In this document: piece after piece, positions 48,502 through 56,504 of the stretch
How positions within the stretch are numbered: position 1 is the first letter of the stretch
Layout: each line of letters begins with the position of its first letter
Source: Andeanibacterium fulvum
GTDB lineage: Bacteria; Pseudomonadota; Alphaproteobacteria; Sphingomonadales; Sphingomonadaceae
Assembly: GCF_037154085.1 (NCBI RefSeq)
Contig: NZ_JBANRM010000001.1
Coordinates: 496,001-560,000, forward strand
Direction: 5' to 3'
DNA: 64,000 nt
The notes under the pieces: model-generated
The model's input: the letters and a program-made list of their open reading frames with translations, nothing else
The model's database searches: none
What the model was told of the DNA's origin: nothing
Made by a program: the position numbers and the translations under genes

Positions 48502-49191
48502 GTGGCCGCACCTAAGCTTCTTCTCGTCGAAGACGATCCTGCCCTTGCCGAGCTGCTGGAATATCGTTTCCAGAGCGAAGGCTACAATGTCCGCACCACC
48601 GCCGATGGCGATGAAGCCCTGATGTTCGCCGATGAGGATGTGCCCGATCTGGTCATCCTCGACTGGATGATCGAAGGCACCAGCGGCATCGAAGTCTGCC
48701 GCCGCCTGCGTCGCGACAAGGCGACCGCCCATGTCCCGATCATCATGCTCACTGCCCGCGAGGCAGAAGATGATCGGGTGCGCGGGCTGGAAACCGGCGC
48801 CGACGATTACGTGACCAAGCCCTTCTCCCCCCGCGAGCTGCTGGCCCGTGTCTCTGCCGTACTGCGCCGCGTGCGTCCGGCACTGGCGGGCGAGATGCTG
48901 GAAGTGGGCGACCTCAAGCTCGACCCTGTCGCTCACCGCGTGGAACGGCGCGGCCAGCAACTAGCGGTCGGCCCTACCGAGTACCGCCTGCTCAAGTTCT
49001 TCATGGAGAGCCCGGGCCGCGTCTTCAGCCGTGGGCAATTGCTCGACGGCGTATGGGGTACGGGCAGCGAGATCGAGGAACGCACGGTGGACGTCCATAT
49101 CCGGCGCCTGCGCAAGGCGATCTCGGTCGGCAACTCGCCCGATCCGATCCGCACTGTCCGCTCGGCAGGTTATGCGCTCGAGGCGATCTGA
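48502..49191 (+). CDS. phoB: phosphate regulon response regulator
   Basis: PhoB binds Pho boxes and activates phosphate-starvation genes when phosphorylated by PhoR. The 229-residue protein starts with a GTG at 48502. The receiver domain has the acidic pair EDD (10-12), the phospho-acceptor Asp54 (VILDWMIEGTSG) and Lys of VTKPFSPREL. The OmpR/PhoB winged-helix domain shows LKLDPVAHRVERRGQQ and RVFSRGQLLDGVWGTGSEIEERTVDVHIRRLRKAI. It closes the phosphate cluster and is followed by a terminator. Confidence 0.96.
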   Translation: MAAPKLLLVEDDPALAELLEYRFQSEGYNVRTTADGDEALMFADEDVPDLVILDWMIEGTSGIEVCRRLRRDKATAHVPIIMLTAREAEDDRVRGLETGADDYVTKPFSPRELLARVSAVLRRVRPALAGEMLEVGDLKLDPVAHRVERRGQQLAVGPTEYRLLKFFMESPGRVFSRGQLLDGVWGTGSEIEERTVDVHIRRLRKAISVGNSPDPIRTVRSAGYALEAI

Positions 49192-49217
49192 CTTCTTCGC
49201 TTCCTAACGATCTACCG

Positions 49218-49260
49218 CAGGCCCTGCACGGTATACAGCCGTACGGGGCCTGTGTTCTTT
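49218..49260 (+). terminator. terminator after phoB
   Basis: CAGGCCC pairs with GGGCCTG, with an additional inner pairing ACGG to CCGT, followed by TGTTCTTT. It lies 27 bp after the phoB stop and 63 bp before the NTF2-like gene. Confidence 0.6.
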
Positions 49261-49322
49261 CACGACCCTACTTCTCCCGCTATCGCCGGTGCGGCGCGGG
49301 TCGCGCGGGGGAGAGAAATATC

Positions 49323-49772
49323 ATGAAATTCCGGCTGCTCAGCGCCTTTGCCGCGCTCTCGATTGCAGGGACAGCTCAGGCTGCCGATCTCACGCCTACG
49401 GAAATCGTCAATCGCCACGTGTCGTCCGGCGGCAATGTCGATGCGATCATGGCCGATTATGCCGATGACGCGGTGGTGCTGCAGCAGGGCCGGGCCTTTC
49501 AGGGCAAGGAAGCGATCCGCGGCTTGTTCGAGGCCATGTTCAAGCGCCCGGCCGGACCTGCTCCTTCTGCCCAGCCTGCTGGCGGAGCCAATGGGAGCGC
49601 TGCGCCCAAGATGAACGTTACCCGGGTGTGGGAAGAAGGCGATGTCGGCTTCATGACCTGGGAAATGGGCCCAATGAAGGCGACCGAGGAATTCATCGTT
49701 CGCGATGGCAAGATCCAGGTGCAGACCATCTTCATGTCCGCCCCGCCGCCGGGTGGCCCAGCCCCGCAGTAA
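49323..49772 (+). CDS. exported SnoaL/NTF2-like protein
   Basis: This 149-residue protein has a signal peptide (MKFRLLSAFAALSIAGTAQA). The NTF2-like fold is suggested by IVNRHVSSGGNVDAIMADYADDAVVLQQGR, FQGKEAIRGLFEAMFK, then VGFMTWEMG and EEFIVRDGKIQVQTIFM. This arrangement, a helix followed by an acid-flanked beta sheet, matches SnoaL-like isomerase or binding domains; the function is unknown. An Ala/Pro/Gly-rich insertion (about residues 79-96) sits in the middle. It has its own ribosome-binding site (GAGAGAAA) after the phoB terminator, and is convergent with dnaE2. Confidence 0.78.
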   Translation: MKFRLLSAFAALSIAGTAQAADLTPTEIVNRHVSSGGNVDAIMADYADDAVVLQQGRAFQGKEAIRGLFEAMFKRPAGPAPSAQPAGGANGSAAPKMNVTRVWEEGDVGFMTWEMGPMKATEEFIVRDGKIQVQTIFMSAPPPGGPAPQ

Positions 49773-49786
49773 GGCGCTTGTCGGAG

Positions 49787-52700
49787 CTAATGAAAATCGC
49801 GTGATTTCGGAATCACCCGCACATCGCGCGGGTGACCTGCAGAAGGGTGACGGCGGTTGCCCGGCAGTGGCCGGTTCACATGATCCGCCCGGTCCACCGC
49901 CGGGCTGAGCAGATCGTCCGAAAGCCGGTGAAGCTGGTCTGTCGCATCGGCCAGATGCGTCACGATCACATGGATCACGCCTTCGTCATACTCTACCCGG
50001 CCGCGCACTTCGAGCAGGCGGGAACCCATGATCGCCGCCCGGAAGCGCGCCATAGCGTCGGGCCAGACGACGAGATTCGCGACGCCCGTTTCGTCCTCGA
50101 TAGTGATGAAGCACACGCCCTTGGCCGATCCGGGCCGCTGGCGGATCAGCACCACGCCCGCCAGTTGCACTGTCGAGCGTTGCGGTCGTTCACGCAAATC
50201 CGCACAGGTCAGGAAACCGCGCTCCTGCAGGAAGGGGCGCAGGAAGCTGAGCGGATGGGCTTTCAGGCTCAGGCGCTGGGTCTGGTAATCGGCCACCACC
50301 TCTTCCGAAAGCGACATGGCGGGCAGGTGTGTGACGTTCCGCTCCGCCCCTTCTTCTCGCGCCGCCATGGCCGCGAAAAGCGGCAGTTCCGGCGCGGAGA
50401 CGAGCGTACGGGCATCCCACAAGGCCTGACGGCGCGGCAGGGCGAGCGAACCGAAGCAGTCGGCCGAAGCGAGCTTTTCCACCTGAGCCGGATGCAGCCC
50501 CGCCCGTTCGCGCAGTTCCGCCACGTCGCGAAACGCCCCACCCTCTGCGCGAGCAGCCACCAGCTTGGCCGCGGCATGTTCGGGAAAGCCATCCACCTGC
50601 CTGAAGCCAAGCCGCAAGGCGATGGCGCCTTCCCATTCTTCCAGCGTGCAGTCCCATTCCGAGCAATTCACATCCACCGGCAGCACCGTCACTCCATGAT
50701 CGCGCGCATCGCGCACGATCTGGGCCGGGGCATAAAAACCCATGGGCTGGGAATTGAGCAGGCCTGCCGCGAAGGCCGCCGGATAATGGCATTTGAGCCA
50801 GCTGGAGGCATAGACCAACAAGGCGAAGCTGGCTGCATGGCTTTCGGGAAAGCCGTATTCGCCGAAGCCCTTGATCTGGTTGAAGCAGCGCTGGGCGAAT
50901 TCGGGATCGTATCCGCGCGCCACCATCCGGCCGACCATCTTCTCCTCATGCTGATGCATCTTCCCGCGCGAACGGAAGGTGGCCATCGCCTTGCGCAATT
51001 GATTGGCTTCTTCGGCCGAGAATTGGGCTGCATCCATGGCGATCTTCATCGCCTGCTCCTGAAAGATCGGCACACCGAAGGTCCGGTTCAGAATAGACGA
51101 AAGCTCATCCGCAGGGCCATGTCCGGGCGCCGGGCCAGGCAAATGGAATCCGGTCTTCCCCTCTCGCGCCAGCTTGCGATGCTTGAGATAGGGATGGACC
51201 ATGTCCCCCTGGATCGGCCCGGGCCGCACGATCGCCACTTCCACCACCAGATCGTAGAATTTGCGCGGCTGCAGACGCGGCAACATGCTCATCTGCGCCC
51301 GACTTTCGACCTGGAACACACCGATGGAATCCGCCCTGCACAGCATGTCGTAAACCTTCGGGTCCTCGGGCGGGATCGTCGCCAGAGTGAGATCGCGCCC
51401 GTGATGATCGCGCAGGAGGTCCAGAGCCTTCCTGATGCAGGTAAGCATCCCCAAGGCCAGCACATCCACTTTGAAGATACCCAGTTCCTCGATGTCGTCC
51501 TTGTCCCATTCAATGAAGCTGCGCTCAGGCATGGCGCCATTGCCGATGGGCACGGTCTCCGTGAGCAGGTCGCGGGTGAGGATGAAGCCGCCGACATGCT
51601 GGGAAAGGTGGCGCGGCATGCCGATCATCTGCTCGGTCAGCGCCAGCACGCGCTTCAGATGAGGATCGGAAAGGTCCAGCCCCGCTTCATTATCCGCATA
51701 TTCTTCTGAAATGCTCTTCCCGTGGCTGCCCCATACGGTGCGGGCCAGTGCCCCGGTGACATCCTCCGAAAGGCCCATGGCCTTGCCCACTTCGCGGATC
51801 GCCATGCGCGGGCGGTAATGGATCACCGTGGCGCACAGGCCGGCATGGTCCCGCCCATATTGATCATAGATGTGCTGGATCACTTCCTCGCGCCGCTCAT
51901 GCTCGAAATCGACGTCGATATCGGGCGGCTCATTGCGCTCTTCGGACAGGAAGCGGTCGAACAGGAGCGAATTATGCGCCGGATCGACCGAGGTGATTTC
52001 CAGACAAAAGCACACTGCGGAATTCGCCGCCGATCCCCGCCCCTGGCACAATATCGGCGGCTGCCGGGAGCGTGCGAAATCGACGATCTCCTTGATGGTC
52101 AGGAAATAGCGCGCAAGGTCCAGCTTGCCGATCAGCCGCAGTTCCTTGCAGATCGTCTCGCGCACGACATCCGGCACGCCTTCGGGATAGCGTTTTGCCG
52201 CCCCTTCCCAGGTGAGCACGACCAGCTGCTGTTGCGGTGTGCGCCCTTCGGGATAGGCTTTCTCGGGATAGACATATTTCAGTTCTTCGAGGTTGAAACG
52301 GCAGACATCGGCCACTTGCCGCGCCGCTTCGATGGCATGGGGCCAGCGCGCGAACAGCTTCACCATCTCCGCCGGGCTCTTGAGGTGCCGCTCGGCATTG
52401 GCGTGGAGAAGATATCCCGCCTTCGCCACGGTGGTCTTGTGGCGGATCGCCGTCATCACATCCTGCAACGGGCGGCGCTCGGGCACGTGATAATGAACAT
52501 CGTTGGTGGCGAGCAGACCAAGGCCATTCTCCCGCGCCAATGTATCGAGCCGCGTGATCCGGGCGATATCGTCTCCGCGATAGAGATAGCTGGCGGCGAT
52601 GTGGCGCAAACTGGGGAGTTGGGCTGTGAGGTGGGGAAGGAGTGCAGCAAGAATCCCCCTCCTCTTCAGAGGAGGGGGTTTGGGGGTAGTGCGAGGCTGC

Positions 52701-53293
52701 TCGCAAGTTTCGCTTCGCGAGCGATGCTGCGCATCGCCACCACCCCTACACCCCTCCTCTGAAGAGGAGGGGAACTGATAGACATTACCCTCCACTCCGA
52801 TCTCGAACGCCGCCTCAAGATCATCCGGTGGCAGCAGGATCAGCTGCACCCCCTCGCCATGCTCTGCCAGCATAGGAAGAGTGATGTGGCACACACCCTT
52901 GGCCTGCCACACGCCTTGCAGATCATGCCTTTTTCCTGCGGAGATCAGGCGGCACAGGCGGCCATAGGCGGCCCGATCCACGGGATAGGCAAGGAAGGCC
53001 AGCCCCTCCACCGTCTCGATCCGGCAGCCGATCACCGGACGCAGTTTCAGCGCCTTCGCTTCGGTGTGGATACGCACCACGCCCGCCATGGTGTTGGCAT
53101 CGGCAATCCCGATTGCATCATAGCCAAGCATCCGCGCAGTGCCCACGAGGTCACTCGCGTAGGAAGCCCCGCGCAGGAAGGAGAAGCAGCTCACCAGCCC
53201 CAGTTCCACGAAAGGGGCGCGTTCGGGCGGGCCGATCCCCTCGGGGCCGATGGTAACATGCGGACGCGGCGGAGTGAGCGGCTTGTCGGGCAT
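49787..53293 (-). CDS. dnaE2: error-prone DNA polymerase DnaE2 (ImuC)
   Basis: DnaE2 is the catalytic polymerase of the SOS mutasome with ImuA and ImuB; it carries out error-prone lesion bypass. The 1168-residue protein starts with a PHP domain (FVELGLVSCFSFLRGASYASD), then the polymerase palm with CQGRGSAANSAVCF and the catalytic aspartates PPDIDVDFEHERREEVI. The C-terminus carries an OB-fold (STVQLAGVVLIRQRPGSAKGV). Residues about 174-214 (QFPSSSEEGC to KRRGILA) are encoded by a palindromic repeat inserted in frame (52653-52773). Its ATG overlaps the imuB stop (TGATG). It should be SOS-induced from the site at 55621. Confidence 0.95.
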   Translation of the reverse strand: MPDKPLTPPRPHVTIGPEGIGPPERAPFVELGLVSCFSFLRGASYASDLVGTARMLGYDAIGIADANTMAGVVRIHTEAKALKLRPVIGCRIETVEGLAFLAYPVDRAAYGRLCRLISAGKRHDLQGVWQAKGVCHITLPMLAEHGEGVQLILLPPDDLEAAFEIGVEGNVYQFPSSSEEGCRGGGDAQHRSRSETCEQPRTTPKPPPLKRRGILAALLPHLTAQLPSLRHIAASYLYRGDDIARITRLDTLARENGLGLLATNDVHYHVPERRPLQDVMTAIRHKTTVAKAGYLLHANAERHLKSPAEMVKLFARWPHAIEAARQVADVCRFNLEELKYVYPEKAYPEGRTPQQQLVVLTWEGAAKRYPEGVPDVVRETICKELRLIGKLDLARYFLTIKEIVDFARSRQPPILCQGRGSAANSAVCFCLEITSVDPAHNSLLFDRFLSEERNEPPDIDVDFEHERREEVIQHIYDQYGRDHAGLCATVIHYRPRMAIREVGKAMGLSEDVTGALARTVWGSHGKSISEEYADNEAGLDLSDPHLKRVLALTEQMIGMPRHLSQHVGGFILTRDLLTETVPIGNGAMPERSFIEWDKDDIEELGIFKVDVLALGMLTCIRKALDLLRDHHGRDLTLATIPPEDPKVYDMLCRADSIGVFQVESRAQMSMLPRLQPRKFYDLVVEVAIVRPGPIQGDMVHPYLKHRKLAREGKTGFHLPGPAPGHGPADELSSILNRTFGVPIFQEQAMKIAMDAAQFSAEEANQLRKAMATFRSRGKMHQHEEKMVGRMVARGYDPEFAQRCFNQIKGFGEYGFPESHAASFALLVYASSWLKCHYPAAFAAGLLNSQPMGFYAPAQIVRDARDHGVTVLPVDVNCSEWDCTLEEWEGAIALRLGFRQVDGFPEHAAAKLVAARAEGGAFRDVAELRERAGLHPAQVEKLASADCFGSLALPRRQALWDARTLVSAPELPLFAAMAAREEGAERNVTHLPAMSLSEEVVADYQTQRLSLKAHPLSFLRPFLQERGFLTCADLRERPQRSTVQLAGVVLIRQRPGSAKGVCFITIEDETGVANLVVWPDAMARFRAAIMGSRLLEVRGRVEYDEGVIHVIVTHLADATDQLHRLSDDLLSPAVDRADHVNRPLPGNRRHPSAGHPRDVRVIPKSRDFH
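52653..52773. repeat. palindromic repeat inserted in frame within dnaE2
   Basis: About 120 bp have arms of roughly 35 bp: CCCCCTCCTCTTCAGAGG at the left and CCCTCCTCTGAAGAGGAGG at the right, each itself palindromic. The centre has further hairpins (GCGAGGCTGCTCGC and GCGATGCTGCGCATCGC). The length is a multiple of three in the dnaE2 frame, so it adds about 40 residues rich in Ser, Arg and Pro between the PHP region and the polymerase core, where relatives from memory have a short linker. Confidence 0.8.
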
Positions 53294-54906
53294 CAGGCGA
53301 ACAGTCCCTGCAGGAACCATTCCGGCTCGCCCCCGCGATCGTCGCCGAACAGGCCGTGGCGATATATCCAGTAGCGGCGGCCTTCCCCATCCTCGATCCG
53401 GTAATAGTCGCGCAGCCTTGTCTTGGAGCGTTCCCGCCACCATTCGGGCGCGATCCGCTCCGGCCCTTCCACCCGGGCGATCTCGTGCACCACGCCGCGC
53501 CAGCGGAAACGGCGGGGGAAACCGTCAGGCGTGGCATAAAGCACCGCGATCTCTTCCGGCCGGTCGAGCAGCTTGAGCGGGCGGGCGTGGAAGGGAAATT
53601 CCGCCTGATCGCCCACTGACGGTGCAAGCGGCGCGACCCAGCGCTGGGCGCGTTCGGGCAAGTGGCTGGCATGGGGATCGGGGCGGCGCACGGCCCCTTC
53701 GCCCAGGCGGACAGTCAGCCGATCGATAAAGGCGGCAAGGCTGGTGCCTTCGCTCTCACTCTTCCCGGTCTCCATATCCGGCTGGGCTGGCGTCAGAGCC
53801 TCGCACCAAGGCGCGCGCAGACGCACGAGCTCGATCCCGAAGCCTGCATCGATATCATTCAGCTTGGCCGAGAATAGCCGCGCCATATGGGCCGGATCGC
53901 GCGTGGCCGCCGCCATCTCAAGCAGGCGGAAGGCGGCATCGCCATCAACCCGCCACAAGCTCAGCTCGAGCCGCCGGGCGCCCTCGCCCCGGCTCTCCAG
54001 CAATTGCGCCATATCGGCGGCCAGATCGCCCACGACCTGTTCCAAGAGCGGCAAATGGCGGATCGGTTCGAGCAGACCACGCTGCACCAGTGGCACTTCC
54101 ACGGCCGTCACCGGCAACAGCGGTTCGGCAATGCGGCCCAGCAACTGGTCGAGCCGCAACAGGGGATTGGCCAGGGCATCGCGGCGATTACGGAAGCGAC
54201 GCTGGAGCGCATCGCGGCCGATCATGGCCAAATCTCCGATCCGCTTGAGGCCAAGCCGCCGCAGGACAAGCAGCACATCCTCCCCCAGCCGCAGGGCCGC
54301 GACGGGTAGCGGGGCGAGAGCGGCAAGGCCCTCGTCCCCTTCGTCATTGCGAGCCGCCGCAGGCGGCGCGGCAAGCCAGGGCGGCTGCGCGTTGGGCTCT
54401 GGATCGCCGCGGGGCTGCGCCCCTCGCGATGACGAAGGAAGATAATGAGCCAGCGCCCATGCCGCCCCGGCAGTCGGCGCGATGGCGACCCGTGCCGCGA
54501 GATGACGTGCGGCAAAACGCGCCCGTACATCTGCCAGCATTGCCTGTTCCCCACCGAAAAGATGGGCGACGGCAGTGACGTCCACCAGCACGCCGTCGGG
54601 CGCGTCCACTGCGCTCCACGGGCCCCAGCGCTGCGCCCACAGCGCCAGCCTTTCGAGAAAGGCGCAGTCGCCTTGCGGGTCCGCAGGCTCGGTCAGCAAA
54701 TGAGGGCAGATGCCGCGCGCATCGGCCAGCAGCATGTCCACACGCAGGCCCAGCGCCCGCGCAGCCGCATTCAGCGCCGCGAGCCGGGGGCCATGCGCGG
54801 TCTCCTCGATCAGGGCCAGCGGATGGGCGTCCCTCCCCTCGCCCGGCCGGCAATCTTCAGAATGACGCCAGCGATCGATCGCCAGCCTGCTGCACCAGAT
54901 CGCCAT
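53293..54906 (-). CDS. imuB: ImuB, Y-family polymerase-like SOS mutasome protein
   Basis: ImuB is a Y-family-related adaptor that links DnaE2 and ImuA to the beta clamp; it is thought to lack polymerase activity. The 537-residue protein starts at MAIWCSRLAIDRWRH, matching the usual ALW-xx-LxxDR start. The palm-like region shows VDVTAVAHLFGGEQAMLADV, without the acidic catalytic set of active polymerases. The little-finger region includes GLKRIGDLAMIGRDALQRRF. The C-terminus ends YYRIEDGEGRRYWIYRHGLFGD. An in-frame palindromic repeat (54338-54438) encodes about residues 157-190. Upstream imuA overlaps its start by about 50 bp. Confidence 0.9.
   Translation of the reverse strand: MAIWCSRLAIDRWRHSEDCRPGEGRDAHPLALIEETAHGPRLAALNAAARALGLRVDMLLADARGICPHLLTEPADPQGDCAFLERLALWAQRWGPWSAVDAPDGVLVDVTAVAHLFGGEQAMLADVRARFAARHLAARVAIAPTAGAAWALAHYLPSSSRGAQPRGDPEPNAQPPWLAAPPAAARNDEGDEGLAALAPLPVAALRLGEDVLLVLRRLGLKRIGDLAMIGRDALQRRFRNRRDALANPLLRLDQLLGRIAEPLLPVTAVEVPLVQRGLLEPIRHLPLLEQVVGDLAADMAQLLESRGEGARRLELSLWRVDGDAAFRLLEMAAATRDPAHMARLFSAKLNDIDAGFGIELVRLRAPWCEALTPAQPDMETGKSESEGTSLAAFIDRLTVRLGEGAVRRPDPHASHLPERAQRWVAPLAPSVGDQAEFPFHARPLKLLDRPEEIAVLYATPDGFPRRFRWRGVVHEIARVEGPERIAPEWWRERSKTRLRDYYRIEDGEGRRYWIYRHGLFGDDRGGEPEWFLQGLFA
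54338..54438. repeat. CGTCATTGCGAG-type palindromic repeat inserted in frame within imuB
   Basis: The outer arms CCTTCGTCATTGCGAG and CTCGCGATGACGAAGG match as inverted repeats in 15 of 16 positions. Inner segments GGCAAGCCAGGGC and CTGGATCGCC correspond to those of the element at 28675-28766, so both belong to one family. Here it lies in the imuB coding frame and is read as a Ala/Pro/Arg-rich stretch (about SSSRGAQPRGDPEPNAQPPW and on) in a linker between two domains. Confidence 0.82.
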
Positions 54907-55594
54907 GATCCGGCGCTGCGGACGGGCTCCCCCGCTGGGTAGTGAGGCTGGTGCCATCATCGCGCAGGGTCCATTCTCCTTGCTTGAAACCGCGTGCCCG
55001 GAACAGTTCCGCACGCCAGCCGGGCCTTCCGGGCGCTGCCGGGTTCCAGCGCGGCGGCAGCGAAGGGGCAGAGCGCACAGCCCAGCGCATCCGGGCAGAG
55101 GACAGGTCCCTTTCCGCATCCAGCCGCACGAGGAACAGGGGCACGCCATGCCGCTCCGCCATCAGGCTGAGGCGGCGCGAGGCTGTAAGGCCCAGCGCGC
55201 GCGGGTTCCCGGCGATCTCCCCGATCACGCAGGCCAGATCGCGGCAGCGCAGCCCTTCCTCCAGCGCGAAGAGCGCGTCTTCCGCCGTCTTCGCCGCGAC
55301 ATGGATCAACCCTGCGCGCAATTCCGGCGGCAGGCCGGGGCGATAGGGCCGGCCGGAAAGCCGCAGGGCTTGCCTATCCTGCACCCACAGCACCATCCGC
55401 CTGCCCTCGGCCTCGAGCCCGCCTATGGCACGCAAGCCGTCGAGCGCCATGGCCAGCGCCATCCCCGCCCCGCTCGCTTCATCGGCAGGAGCAAAGACCT
55501 CGCTATGCCGCGCAGGCACAAGGCCGGGCTGCCAGTTTGCGGCAGGCTGGAAGGCGGAACTTCCGGGCAGAAGAGGGCGGGCGGAACAGTCCAT
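54857..55594 (-). CDS. imuA: ImuA, SOS mutasome accessory protein
   Basis: ImuA is the RecA/SulA-like accessory subunit of the ImuABC translesion machinery. The 245-residue protein shows the family pattern GMALAMALDGLRAIGGLEAEG, MVLWVQDRQALRLSGRPYRPGL and GLIHVAAKTAEDALFALEEGLR, followed by an Arg-rich C-terminus (RRLSLMAERHGVPLFLVRL). It is the first gene of the operon imuA-imuB-dnaE2, and a GTTC-N7-GTTC box sits 27 bp upstream of its start. The gene overlaps imuB by 50 bp. Confidence 0.85.
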   Translation of the reverse strand: MDCSARPLLPGSSAFQPAANWQPGLVPARHSEVFAPADEASGAGMALAMALDGLRAIGGLEAEGRRMVLWVQDRQALRLSGRPYRPGLPPELRAGLIHVAAKTAEDALFALEEGLRCRDLACVIGEIAGNPRALGLTASRRLSLMAERHGVPLFLVRLDAERDLSSARMRWAVRSAPSLPPRWNPAAPGRPGWRAELFRARGFKQGEWTLRDDGTSLTTQRGSPSAAPDHGDLVQQAGDRSLASF

Positions 55595-55620
55595 GCGAAT
55601 CGGAACGCTTCTTGAATTAT

Positions 55621-55635
55621 GTTCCTCTTATGTTC
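55621..55635 (-). promoter_or_regulatory. SOS (LexA) box of imuA-imuB-dnaE2
   Basis: The plus strand reads GTTC-CTCTTAT-GTTC, equal to GAAC-N7-GAAC on the coding strand. This is the direct-repeat LexA operator described for alphaproteobacteria. It lies 27-41 bp upstream of the imuA ATG and overlaps a CATAAT sequence that could be the -10 box. Confidence 0.8.
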
Positions 55636-55677
55636 TTATTCGCATTCCAGCGCAATTGCCCACAAGGGCGCGTGCGC

Positions 55678-56502
55678 TCAGCCTCCGATCTTCTCCCATG
55701 CGCGTTCCAGCGCCTCATCCGAAAGGCCCAGTCCGGCCTCATCGCGCATGAAGCGGGCGAATTCGGCAAAGTCAGCCAGTTCGCGCCGTTCCTCCCCCTC
55801 GGCATGCTCGATGGTCAGGGCGCGGTTGAACAGACCGTAGCGCGTATCCCCGCGATAGCAGCCGAACATCAGATGAAAGCCGAAAGGCGCCTCCGGCGAT
55901 ACGGCGCAGACGAAATTGGCATTGGCGATATCGCCATCGGTCACGCGGGCATGATCGAAGGCGTAGATATCCTCCCACCCTTCCCCAGCCAGGCGCTGGA
56001 GCACCGTCTCGCCCCGCTCGGTATCCTCATGCACCCGGTAAGTGCCGTTAGGGGCCTGTTGCGCCCCCTCCACATCCAGTTCCAGCGGCATCAGCGGCCC
56101 CGGACCGCCAAAGCCTGCATCGGCCAGAAAACGGCGCCCTTCGGCTTCCACGATCAGTGCCAGATGGCTGCGCCCGCCATCCACGCCCATCCGCATGCGC
56201 ACCCGGGCAAGACAGCGCGAAACCGGGAAACCAGCAGCCGCCAGCGCCTCACCGAACAGCCCGTTCTGCTCGAAGCAATAGCCCCCGCGCCTTTCACTCA
56301 CGATCTTGGCGAACAGGTCCGGCAGGCCCAGCAGGGGAACCTTGCCCAGCAGCGGATCGAAATTCTCGAACGGCACCGCACGCATATGCGCCTGCTGCAG
56401 GGCGCGCAGCCCCTCGGCATCGGGCCGGATTTCACTCAGCCCGATGCGATCGAGATAGGCGGGAAGATCGAAGCTGTATTCCGCCACCATGGCGGGCCGC
56501 AT
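55678..56502 (-). CDS. arylamine N-acetyltransferase
   Basis: This 274-residue enzyme transfers acetyl groups from acetyl-CoA to arylamines, hydrazines or related acceptors. The catalytic triad motifs are Cys76 (RRGGYCFEQN), a His in DGGRSHLALIV and Asp in LADAGFGGPG. The N-terminal AYLDRIGLSE and AVPFENFDPLLGK are typical of the NAT family. The ATG at 56502 or the internal MVAEYSF could start it; no strong ribosome-binding site was identified. Its stop is 42 bp from the LexA box of imuA, so it is convergent or end-to-end with that operon's promoter. It lies 2 bp upstream of the next gene's end. Confidence 0.93.
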   Translation of the reverse strand: MRPAMVAEYSFDLPAYLDRIGLSEIRPDAEGLRALQQAHMRAVPFENFDPLLGKVPLLGLPDLFAKIVSERRGGYCFEQNGLFGEALAAAGFPVSRCLARVRMRMGVDGGRSHLALIVEAEGRRFLADAGFGGPGPLMPLELDVEGAQQAPNGTYRVHEDTERGETVLQRLAGEGWEDIYAFDHARVTDGDIANANFVCAVSPEAPFGFHLMFGCYRGDTRYGLFNRALTIEHAEGEERRELADFAEFARFMRDEAGLGLSDEALERAWEKIGG

Positions 56503-56504
56503 CC

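Noticed and set aside
49832..51709. A 625-codon frame antisense to dnaE2
   Set aside because: Shadow frame in GC-rich DNA with no start signal and no recognisable domain.
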